DNA from: Dendrophyllia cribrosa
Taxonomy: Eukaryota > Cnidaria > Anthozoa > Scleractinia > Dendrophylliidae
Length of the DNA stretch: 64,000 bases
Direction of reading: 5' to 3'
Assembly (NCBI GenBank): GCA_024195265.1
Contig: JAJLRJ010000003.1
Location: 24,412,989-24,476,988, forward strand
The notes beneath the pieces were generated by a model, which worked only from the letters and a program-made list of their open reading frames with translations, was not told where the DNA came from and made no database searches. Within the stretch, counting starts at the first letter, position 1. Each line of letters opens with the position of its first letter. Of the stretch, positions 54,780 through 64,000 are shown one piece after another. Both the position numbers and the translations under genes were made by a program.

Positions 54780-56363
54780 ATGAAGAAATTGATTATGATT
54801 GCTTCTCTGTGCCTGTTCCTTGTTGTTTGTCACCAAGTTGTGGAATTGAGAAGAATCGAGAGCCAGGATTGGAGAGACAGTTGGCCATCTCAGTGGAAAA
54901 AACGAACCGCATACTCAAACGACCGCCGAAACAGTGACAACAGAAGGTAACTAAGGTTGTTGTTTTAAAATGTTCGTGAATCGGCGCGTGGAAAGTTCTA
55001 CGATGTTTTAATATTAGCCCCCAATGATCAAAACAATTATTTTTTATTTAAAGTAGCACCCAACCGTTTGTTCAGCCAGTTGCAGTCCGCGTAGCAGCTT
55101 CATCGGAATGGAATAATTATGAGGAATATAATCAAAGTTATGTGGAATAACATAAAGAAATATATTAACTGAAACTTTTTAGCGCGTCCTTTTTACGCGC
55201 CCTTTTGCAAGAGTAGCCGCTTTTTGCAATGTTGTGGGCTTGATATCAACAATAAAAACAAAACAAACAAAACAAAGTATCTTTGATCATGAAGGAATCA
55301 AAGTAAAAAAAAGAAAATGCCGATCGCTGGTTGGGAAGAAAGTGACGGTGAAAAACACTGTGAGTACCATCCATGTTTTGCATCCAGCTGCATGTGTTCA
55401 GACTTTTTACCTTCCGATTGACAAGAATTCAAACGTGTGTTGCCTCTCTTGCAAATTGGCGCGAAAAAATGGCGCGCTTTCCAGTTAATTTATTCCACAT
55501 ATATTATATTCCGCATGATTATGTCATGCAATGCCACATGCGCCTCATTTTACCCTCTCCGAATTCCATGCCCCTCACGCGTGTGTCCTCGAAATTTCGA
55601 TCCATTTTCCCCTATATATAAACCGGTTCCCAAACCTAGCACACCGGATTAATTCCTACTGAAAGTGAAACCGGTGTCATGTAAACATCCTTTAACATTC
55701 TGAAAACACTCGATTTTTCCTTCCATCATCAATATCAAATAGAGATGAATAGCAAATTATCATGGTTATGCAGTTGGTCTGTGAATTCCAAATCCACTCC
55801 CTTAACATAGTTTGCACAAGGAGAATGGCAGCGACCACCAAGTTGGTTTCGAGAACTGACAGGGGAAGCTTGGAGGGAAAGGGGAGCTTGTTCGTCTTTC
55901 GCTTAATGCCCGCCCCTGAATAAGCAACTGTTCCTGAACGGTCAAAACCGCAACAAAATTCCCCTAGGCATAAAAGGAAGGATTAGATCATTGTGCCTTT
56001 TTGCTCAGTAACCTCCACGATTTTTAACATTTATTAACGCCTTCTCGATGGAATTCAAAAACGATAACATCCCAGTGCTGCTCCATCACCGGAGGAAGTA
56101 AATTAAAATGATCGCGTGGAATCGTGGGAAATTCTTTTAGCGTTCCCTTGATCCATTGCAATTACATACATATCTGTCTAACCTGAGTATCAATCTACAC
56201 GGTTGAACTTGGCAAAGCCTGTCTTATCATCTTTTTTTTCTAATTTCGTAGAAAGTTCAACTTACAAGTTCACGAGTATGAAGATGAGATTCCTCCTTAC
56301 AGAAATCCTCATCGACGTCCAGGATTTCCTCGTCCAGGAAAAAGATCTTTTTATCCCAATTAA
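54780..56363 (+). CDS. Secreted prepropeptide with PRP-GKR module (candidate RPamide neuropeptide or Pro/Arg-rich peptide), two exons
   Basis: Exon 1 (54780-54946, donor AAG-GTAACT) and exon 2 (56252-56363, acceptor after a long pyrimidine tract, TTTCGTAG) join in frame, phase 2, to give 92 residues. Signal peptide: MKKLIMIASLCLFLVVCHQ. The propeptide has dibasic sites LRR, KKR, NDRR, NRR and HRR, and ends PGFPRPGKRSFYPN. GKR is the standard amidation plus cleavage signal, so release of PGFPRP-amide is predicted. If the acidic EYEDE stretch is trimmed as in anthozoan precursors, the longer IPPYRNPHRRPGFPRP-amide is expected. Known anthozoan Antho-RPamide also ends PRP-amide. Only one copy is present, unlike multi-copy neuropeptide precursors; a Pro/Arg-rich antimicrobial peptide is the alternative. 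No Cys in the mature part. A canonical AATAAA was not seen nearby. Confidence 0.6.
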
Positions 56364-56708
56364 GAAAAGACTTCAGAATCCCACATACATGAAAGGATCA
56401 CGTAACCTTTTGAGCTTGTTAGTAAGATGTGAACAGCATATACGATCTGGTATTGGTCAGTTGTGAATTACTGCTGCAATCATCAAATGGGAACTGTACA
56501 TGATAGAGTAAATAACTCCCTAGATACTAGAGGTTTTTACACGGTGCTTTTATGTCACTCGTTTTAAACGCCTTTTATATTTCTTTTTCGCGGCTTCGCC
56601 GGTCGTTAATCGGTCTCCGGCTAGCCCCGACCGCTCCACGAACGTGTACCGCGATTTTTCACAGTTTATTCTCGTACTTAAAAAAAGTTACAATAGGCAA
56701 AATTAGAG
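56364..56708. other. 3' flank of the prepropeptide gene
   Basis: The 3' UTR presumably runs into this segment. No gene. GC-rich TTCGCGGCTTCGCCGG at 56587 onward belongs to a repeat. Confidence 0.35.
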
Positions 56709-56956
56709 TAGACTGCAAAACAGTCGTATTTTTTGCGTTGGTCATACGAATGCGCGCGATCTTTGAACGTAAGGTCTGGAGCGAGTGTGAGTAGGGTCTG
56801 AATATGGAGAGTGGAACTGAGGAGAGATGCCTAACACGCCCTACGGGCGTGTGAGGCTCGCGCGCTCGCGCGCGGGTATCCACGCTTCAGACGCTTTTGG
56901 CGCTTCGCGCCTTTTCGAACGAGCCAGCGGAAAAAAAACTATTGTATTGCAGTCTA
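56709..56956. mobile_element. MITE with TAGACTGCAA ends
   Basis: TAGACTGCAAAACAGT and ATTGTATTGCAGTCTA are inverted. The interior has CG-rich short palindromes (CGCCCTACGGGCG, CGCGCGCTCGCGCGCG). Confidence 0.6.
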
Positions 56957-57039
56957 AAATTAGAGTCAAACGCGAAGATATCTTGTAATAATGCCATAAA
57001 AGAAAAAAAAACTAAATAGAAATAAAAATAGTCTGTCGA

Positions 57040-57480
57040 GTGTGATAGTCCAGGTTAGTTATAGTTCTGAAAAGAACTGTTGTTGTTGACATGACTGACT
57101 ATTCGACAACTTGAGCTGAAGTCATCTTCAGAGTTAGGGGTATGTGAACTGTGAATCGTCAGTTGGTGGTATATACGGCTGGTTGTTTCTGTCATTGATT
57201 AGTTTATTGGCTGTGCGTTTCGATCCGTGTATTGTTAGTGTAATTTCTGTCATTGTATTGTTAGTCAAATTTGTCGGTGAGTTCAGTCTATTGTTTGTCT
57301 GTCCTGTTGACAAGTCCTTTGTAGGCCGCAGGTAGCTTGCTGTTAGCATCTGTTTAGTGGCGTCTGTTCTAAGTTAGTAAACCAACTTTCTAGAGTGAGT
57401 CGTTTGTAGTAGTCCGTACTGTAAATAACGCATTCGGCAGAATCCCAGTGAATTATGTGATTCGTGTGTAAATGGTGTTC
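57040..57480 (-). mobile_element. PLE 3' remnant with hammerhead-like end (minus strand)
   Basis: The minus strand reads through a Thr/Asn-rich frame (57349-57134) into CTGAAGA, TGACTTC ... GTTGTC, GAATAGTC at 57132-57091. This has the CUGANGA-stem-GAA order of PLE hammerhead motifs, with the last core A changed to T. No RT or GIY-YIG part remains. Confidence 0.4.
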
Positions 57481-57622
57481 AGCAATGTGATTGTTGACAT
57501 CACTATCACCATGTTGACATCACTCGACAGACTACTGATACCCATGGGTTCAAACCATTTACAAGAAATCAAAATGTCATCCAATCTCGTTTCATTGCCT
57601 CGGAAATTCGGGACCTCCCAAT

Positions 57623-57942
57623 CCCGGGGTGGGGTGGGGAACTCCCATATAAAAATTACGGGGGTGCTCGTCGTACCTTTTAGGGGTCAAAATTTGTAGA
57701 TTGGTACAGCTTAGGGAACTAAAATCTAAAATGACCACCGTTAGAATTATCGCGGTACCTTTTAGGGTATGAGCCGAAAAAATATGACAGAATATGACGT
57801 GTTGTTTTGAATTGGTACCTCTTAGGGGTAAAACTTCTTTTGAGTCACGCCCGTCAAACGAGATTCTAGTACCTTTTAGGGTGTTTTTCGAAAATTTCAG
57901 ACGAGCACCCCCGTCATTTTAATATGAGGGTCCCCCCCGGGC
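57623..57942. mobile_element. MITE with internal GGTACCTTTTAGGG repeats
   Basis: CTCCCATATAAAAATTACGG, GGGTGCTCGTC at the left pair loosely with GACGAGCACCCCCGTC, TTTTAATATGAGGG at the right. Inside, GTACCTTTTAGGG or a variant occurs about five times. The ends are C/G-runs. Confidence 0.7.
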
Positions 57943-58266
57943 TCCCAAACATGTATCTCCGCTTATTTCACACTTTCATTGTCCATTATTTAGCTTTTGA
58001 GATTATCATTTTCCATTACGTCACATCGAATCAAAACTTTTCCACTTGTAACGTTTTCATTTTTATAACAGTAAAGATTTTCATTTGTACAATATTGTTT
58101 AGAACAATTGCACTAATATACAAAATGAATAAAAGGTTGTTTTACCGCATCCGAAAAGTTGTGATGACCGAGCCGTGTAATCAATAAATAGTTTACTTAT
58201 TTAACAATGATAATACAAGATGATTATGTGCAGGCATTTTCAAACCTGTAGACTATTCACAGTCCG

Positions 58267-58546
58267 CTATTTTTCCGTGTGATCAGTCAAGATCGATCGC
58301 TTGTTCGAGTTGCCGCCATTTTCATTTTTCTTGGCGAGCGAAAAATGGGCAGAGTGAAAAAATCCCGCGGAGACAGGTGTGGGGGTTAACATCGTGTAGA
58401 ATAGGGGAGCGGGACAATCTTTTTCCGCCTTCCGTCTCCCCAACGCCGTCTTCCCAACGCCCGTCCCTGTTCCGTCCCAGTTTTCGCTCGCCATGAAAAA
58501 CCAAAATGGCGGCAACTCGAACTCGACTGAACACATGGAAAAATAG
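58267..58546. mobile_element. 280-bp MITE
   Basis: CTATTTTTCCGTGTGATCAG and CTATTTTTCCATGTGTTCAG (right end inverted), both continuing to GAGTTGCCGCCATTTT, give arms of about 45 bp or more. Confidence 0.75.
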
Positions 58547-58689
58547 GGGACTGTCTATCAAACCTGCTCCTTAGACAATAAAACGTTTCTTTCTTAAAAT
58601 TTAGAGTTCTTCATACCATATATCTTAACAGTGGCGAAAAAAGATTGAGAAATCTTCTCTAACGTTCGTAATTTTTCGGCGTGAGTTTA

Positions 58690-59440
58690 CTAACGGTTTT
58701 CTTTAATTCCGTTTCTTGTTCTCAATTTCTGAATGAAGCCGGCGCCAAATGTTATTCTAATCACAACTGTTTACCAACTTCGAAATCAACTGTCTAATAT
58801 ATATATATAGATAGGCTGAGCCTAACAGCGTAGCTCTCTGAACAGAAAGCCGATGATAAACTTAACTAAGGTGAAAGGTCGAAAGCACAAGAATTAAGAT
58901 TGCCGACCGGACTATTTTTCAATTTTAGCAATTCTCAAAAACAGTATTACGCGACCGTCTGCACAGTACATTTAGACCAAACAAAAGTTCACAAAAAAAC
59001 AAAAACAAAATTTCCCGAATAAAATACACCGGTTTTGTATAAAAAATCAGTGCCCGAGAAACTGATTTGGAAATCAAAATTGCAAAAAATACACAAACAT
59101 ATTTGCACATTAAAAGGAGACGCTTGTGAAGTTAGAACCTGATAAAATCCAAGTCTTGTTTACATAAAATCGCTTTTCAACCTATGTAATGAATGAACAA
59201 ACACATAAAAATGGACAATACAATCTTCTTTCGAAAAATTTTATTCAAATCTCCGTAAGTTTATGTTTAAAAGCAAAACGCGAACCATTCATAGCGCATC
59301 GATCGAGGCCGAGCTGTCTTCGATGAAAGAAATCAAAACACTGAATTTGAGCACGTTTTTTAAACAATTCTCCAAAACTAACGAGAACACAAATAAAAAG
59401 TCAATCACAGATTGTACAAGGTTTCTGCTATATTCTAAAC
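58690..59440. repeat. Dispersed repeat, uninterrupted copy (inverse of 41440-43155)
   Basis: It carries the same markers as 41440-43155 in reverse order, without the insertion at TTAA. It lies directly beside modules also seen at 44461 and 53520. Confidence 0.7.
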
Positions 59441-61030
59441 CAATTAGAAGATAGTTTTAGTATGTCTGAGGTTTATAAAGACGCTGAATGCACACGCCTA
59501 TGGCTCGTGCATCTACTAACAGTTTTTATAGACCTTACGCGTGAATTATTTTCTAAAGAACATAGAAAACCATCTTCAATTAGGTAAATAATCACTACTA
59601 ACTGACACAGTTACCTGAATTGGCAATCTAAGTGTCTCAGGTTCGCCGTCAATTCCCAGTTACGTTTTGTGAACCTTTACAAGAAAACAAATCAGATATG
59701 ATCAATGTAGACTTTTAGCATTAATTTTTCACAAGTATACAAATCACTGGTATCGGAGTTCTGGTACCCGTAAAGGGAAGAAAATGATATTTACCATACA
59801 CTGTGATCAGGAAGGGTCTGTTAGAAGTATTGTTAAATATAAACACCTGGACTGGTTCACGATGAAAAATAGGATTCTGATTGATGTCGAGAGCGGTCCA
59901 GGTTTACTGTACCAACCGCTAAGATGGCGGTTACGATTTTATTCAGGAAGAGCCTGTGAAAGACTTCTTTATATACCTTTTTTTTTATTTATATGGATGA
60001 ACTGGTTTAACTTGTACACTTTGAAAAACAGGATTCTGATTGGTTCCGTGAGCGACCCAGATTTGCTGTACGGAACCCTACTTACTTCTTAATGCAATTT
60101 TTTTACTATATGAATAAACTGGTTCATAATGAAAGGACGATTTGTTTCGTGCGCGGTTCAGATACGGATGTACGGAGCCTTAAGATGGCGGCTCACGAAC
60201 TGACTTCACTGGAAAAAGTGTTCTAGGTTTGTGTTGTGATATCGTACATCACGTGATTTGCCATGTGCAAGTTCGTACCTGAGATAAAACCCGTTGAGTT
60301 GTTGTAGTCTATCTCGAGTAACTATTTTAATTTATTTTCAGATTCTGAACACCGCAGTTTGCACTAAGGCCATATTCATGTTGGCTGACAAAACAATGAA
60401 ATTTCCATCCTTTGAAATAAAACTGTATTTTTTTAGAAAATGATCGTCTGTTGTTTCTGTCAGCCGGCAACATGGCCGACGTGCAAACCACCGATTATCC
60501 ACCTCAGCTCTTGGCTTCGAAAGATAACAGAATATCAGCATTAATAATACTCACTATTATATTATGCTCTACAACCTAATCTGATAGTTTTTAGTTCTCG
60601 TTTTAAACATTTTAAAAAGTGGTGTAGACGAACCTATTTGTAGGAAAAATAAGTTTTTGTGTGTAGGAAGGTGCTGTCATGGAGAAATCGTGGCAGCTTT
60701 GCTGCGAGCAAGATCTTTTGGGGTTGGAGGACTTCAGCTTTCAGGCTGCGACTCTGCCCGTCCGAGTATACCTAATACCATTACTCTGATCCGTGTTTTA
60801 AAATTGTTTTTATTGTTATTATTACAGTAGCTTTACTCATACCCAAAACTCTCATTAAACATCAAGGGAAGATATGAAGTGAATTTTTAATGAGAAGCAA
60901 ACCACTGTCTTTTTCTACCGATTTTTCAAAGGCACGGGAAAAATATTCTTAACCCACGCGGCGTCCACTCTCGATCTTTATTAGCGTCTTGTCTGACCTT
61001 TTTCAGCCAATTTTCCATCAATTTGACGTC
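59441..61030. other. Gene-free stretch with a three-fold diverged repeat and one MITE
   Basis: 59849-59930, 60001-60085 and 60119-60194 are diverged direct copies sharing CTGGTT, a GATTCTGATT- or GATTTGTTTC-like core, and GCTGTACGGA- or GATGTACGGA-like ends. Two of them end in AAGATGGCGG. 60368-60478 (GGCCATATTCATGTTGGCTG and its inverse) is a short MITE. Confidence 0.5.
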
Positions 61031-61034
61031 TTAA

Positions 61035-62916
61035 AGTGCCTATGAAATGAATTTTTTTTCTTCGTTTTTCATTAGTTTATTATGTCCAAAGAACGAAAAC
61101 AATAATCATTTCCCGAGGAAAAGAAAGAAAATCGATTTTTTAGCCCCTCGAAGATGCGTCACCGGTTGAAAAGTGGCTCCAATTTTTGGAGAGCCTGGGG
61201 GCGAGTGGGCGTGCGTGATGACGTAAATTACGTAAATAGTATGACACATTGGTTTGTTTACGCTATAATTCCCTTGGAATCCTTTAGCGTAATGGTCATT
61301 TTGCCAACGTTTTTGGCTGTACAAATGTCAGACAGCGCCTAATTTGTTTCTTTACAGTCCTCTGAAGGCGAAGAGGATCAGTTTCGGATCACTCTTGATC
61401 AACTGAAATGATCGTGTCCACTGTAGTTTTGCCGTAGCGAGACGAACCGACTGTGCCGCTTGAGCGAAGGAAGTGAACATGAAGAAGACGGACTTTGATC
61501 ATTTAGATTATTGAACGTGAAAGGTATACATTTCAGTAGCACAGCGTCTCAGTGGTTCGCCAGTTGAGTTGTAAGCTTATTGAACGCAGAGGCGTTTTTG
61601 TTATTTCTTTTTAGTGGCTCGTTGACTAGCGTTTATCGAACGCGAACGATATATTTGTAGTACAAACAATCATGATATTAGCGCATTAGCGACTCGACCG
61701 GTCTTCTCTGAAGTTCATTGATCACGCGTGGAGGTTATGAACTTATTTTATCGGCTTGGCAATTCGCTCGTCTACTTAAAGTTCTTTTTTCAATGCGAAG
61801 GATATGTCTTGGCGGCTTGCTAGTTGAAAGTTTCTAAATTATACTGATATGTTATGCATATCCGAGGTGGTGTTTTTCAGGCGGCTTGCTGAATTGAATG
61901 TGAATGGTGTATTTTTAGCGGCAAGGTGCCTTGATAGCGTATTTTTTTATTTATTTATTCAAAATGTTTGAACTCAAGTATATACGTAATAATTATGCTT
62001 CTTAGTTCAGTGTCTTGCCAGCGATTGATCGTTTCTGGAAATTTTAACCACTTGGCGGCTTGTAAGCGAGTTCAAAGTATCGTGTTTACATTTATGTCTG
62101 ATTTATATTTCATTGTATAAAAATTGATCTGATCGAACACGCAATGATTCAGCGATGTGTTTTGTTTCGAATAGCATTTGTACGTGTAGATTTTTGATAG
62201 ATGTTCCGTAGAATAGACGCCTTCCAGTGAACACTTGCGCTGCACTTTGAATTTTATAATTCGGAATACCGTATAAACATTTATATTACTCGCCAGTCAG
62301 TGCCGATCGAGTCAGTATATTTTTGTAGGCCTCACTGACTTCGACGGCTCTCCAGTCATGCCTTGGCTTGAAGGAACTTCCAAACAGGATATGGATTGGA
62401 AAAATTATGCTTGATTAAACGGCCTCACCGGCCGGAATGTTATTTTCTTTTGCAAAATAATATTAATCTTAACAATAAGCGCTTTCATTGAAAACAACAT
62501 CGCTTGACGTACCCTTTCCGATGTCGACGAACAAATTTCGTGTATTTCGCCGGCCTATTTTCCTCTGGAGCAAAATAAAGCTTTGTTACACCCTCTGTTA
62601 TCGAAGAATTCTAATATCTCGTATGTTTGAGGCCGCTCGCCACATAATATTGGTCCACCTCTAGCGACGTCTCTTGTCAGCTCTCTTGTTCTCTATATTC
62701 CCGCAGCAGTTTGTACAACTATTTACGTCACAGTGTAATATGACACTGGTTTTGGCCGCGCACAAATTGGAGCCACTTTTTAGCGCCAACAACCTAACTT
62801 TGAGACCATAAAAAAAGCATTTCGCATCGTCCCTAACACTTTAAACCTTTTATTCCAAGGTCTAAAAAGGTGAAACTTTCGATACATCAAAAAATAAATT
62901 TCATTTCATAGGCACT
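61035..62916. mobile_element. 1.88-kb TTAA-flanked non-autonomous element
   Basis: AGTGCCTATGAAATGAA at the left and TTTCATTTCATAGGCACT at the right are inverted, between TTAA at 61031-61034 and 62917-62920. Subterminal AAAAGTGGCTCCAATTT and AAATTGGAGCCACTTTT also pair, so the TIRs extend, diverged, to about 170 bp. No transposase. The AGTGCC start resembles that of the 6036-6590 element. Confidence 0.85.
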
Positions 62917-62920
62917 TTAA

Positions 62921-64000
62921 AGGAACAAAATATTTACAGTGCAGCTACTGTTACCGGGGTCACCCAGACGAAGTAAAGCAATCACAAAGCAGAACGGGAA
63001 CAATGGATTCCAACATTTTCAGCCAATGAAATGTCAAGTACAGAACAATGAAATTGCAACTTGTTCCTTCGTCATAAAAACAAACAGAACAATACAAGTT
63101 TTGGTTGTACGGCGTTGGATTTTCAATTAATTGCGATTCCATCCCTTTTGAACTTAACTATTTTTAACAGCACCGTTTGGAAGGTAAATACCAGCGATGT
63201 TAATGAAAAAGAAACTCTAAACTGTATGAAAACAGGGAATGCGACGGCCGTCCCGTATGCTTCCACAAATTAAAGAGCGTGGCGGATTTCAAATAATTTT
63301 GCCAGTGACAAATTCAAGTTTTCTCAAAGGCGTCAACCTGAACCGGGGGTTTTGGAAGTACCATGTGGGAAATAAATATTAGACTCTTCACTGTATAAGT
63401 ACCAGGGAAAGCGACGGTCATAGATTAGGCAAAGTGTGGGACGGATTTGAAAACATGAAACATGAAACATGAAACATGAAAACACGGCTTGTTCGTCGCC
63501 GTGATAAATTAAGCTTTATGCGTTGCCGGATATTTAATTTCCAACTTGCTTTTAAAATTTGAGTTCCACTTGTTGGGTTCTGGCAGTACGATTATAAGCT
63601 GAAATAAAATTAAGTAAAGAGAAATTCAAAACTGCATAAAAAAGTATCGGCCGTATATTTGAAGTTTCGGCAATTCAGCGTGGCGAGTCTAAATTAACAC
63701 GAGAAAAAAACTCAATCGTCTGAGTCGAATATTTTTTCGCAGAGTTCGAGGTTTGGTTAATAATTATTTCTATTTTTCGGCATATACAACTATAGACTTT
63801 ACTTCACCAAAATGATTTCTTCAAAACCTTCACGACCGCCTTGAGAGATTGAAGAAACCACTCTAATGCTCAAACCGCATAAATAATCCGCAGTGAAAAA
63901 AAAAATTGACGACAATTTAATAAAGGAGAATTGAGATAAAGGAGCCGCTCTTTTTCAAACGGTTAGAAAATAAATGCGTATATATTTTACCTTGGCAGTG
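62921..64000. other. Gene-free stretch, diverged tandem repeats
   Basis: Segments near 63195-63290, 63365-63455 and 63600-63680 share AAACTGTAT-like, GGGAAWGCGACGG and GCGGATTT/GACGGATTT motifs about 180-240 bp apart. 63452-63482 is (AACATGA)n. No gene. Confidence 0.4.

Noticed and set aside
56203..56466. 87-residue frame across exon 2 of the prepropeptide
   Set aside because: It is in a different frame from the spliced product, starts inside the intron and lacks family features.

Overview
The window looks like nuclear DNA of an invertebrate animal, most likely a cnidarian and probably an anthozoan such as a stony coral. This is inferred from AT-rich, intron-containing genes with GT-AG junctions, from abundant Penelope-like (PLE), DIRS/Ngaro, PIF/Harbinger and hAT remnants, from many foldback MITEs, and from a peptide precursor whose dibasic/amidation layout resembles anthozoan neuropeptides. 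No bacterial operon, rRNA, convincing functional tRNA or CRISPR array was seen.

Host genes are few. (1) A three-exon LU (Ly6/uPAR)-domain, probably GPI-anchored surface protein spans 1564-6005. (2) A single-exon C2H2 zinc-finger gene with 16 fingers lies at 29505-31136, with a MITE inserted two bases after its stop codon. (3) A two-exon, 92-residue secreted prepropeptide at 54780-56363 ends in a PRP-GKR amidation/cleavage module. It is a candidate RPamide-type neuropeptide, or alternatively a proline/arginine-rich defence peptide.

The rest is transposon-driven. 1-647: 5'-terminal coding part of a Harbinger transposase with one nonsense codon. 1762-2475: 7-nt-period minisatellite in intron 1 of the LU gene. 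3362-6590: LINE tail and two inverted-repeat elements. 8907-13800: a near-perfect 1.3-kb palindrome made of two inverted PLE copies, then further decayed PLE copies with hammerhead-like motifs. 16100-20040: SINE/LINE tails, degenerate tandem repeats and MITEs. 21558-27711: fragments of hAT, PIF1-helicase and PLE genes and a 1.7-kb foldback element. 32178-34223: three palindromic elements. 35917-39898: an 84/85-bp tandem array with dimeric higher-order structure, split by a 3.0-kb TTAA-flanked element that carries another TTAA-flanked element inside it. 41440-43155 and 58690-59440: inverted copies of one dispersed repeat.

45043-53386 is an 8.3-kb element with about 1-kb inverted arms and a 9-bp target-site duplication. 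Its left arm is split by a 1.47-kb TTA-flanked MITE that itself hosts a 247-bp MITE. Its centre holds an almost intact Ngaro-type DIRS retrotransposon: gag-like ORF, RT-RNase H, tyrosine recombinase and A1-ORFs-B1-A2-B2 split direct repeats. The relative order of insertions can be read from the sequence.

Individual genes do not form a pathway. The coherent story is repeated insertion at TTAA, TTA and TA sites around three isolated host genes.
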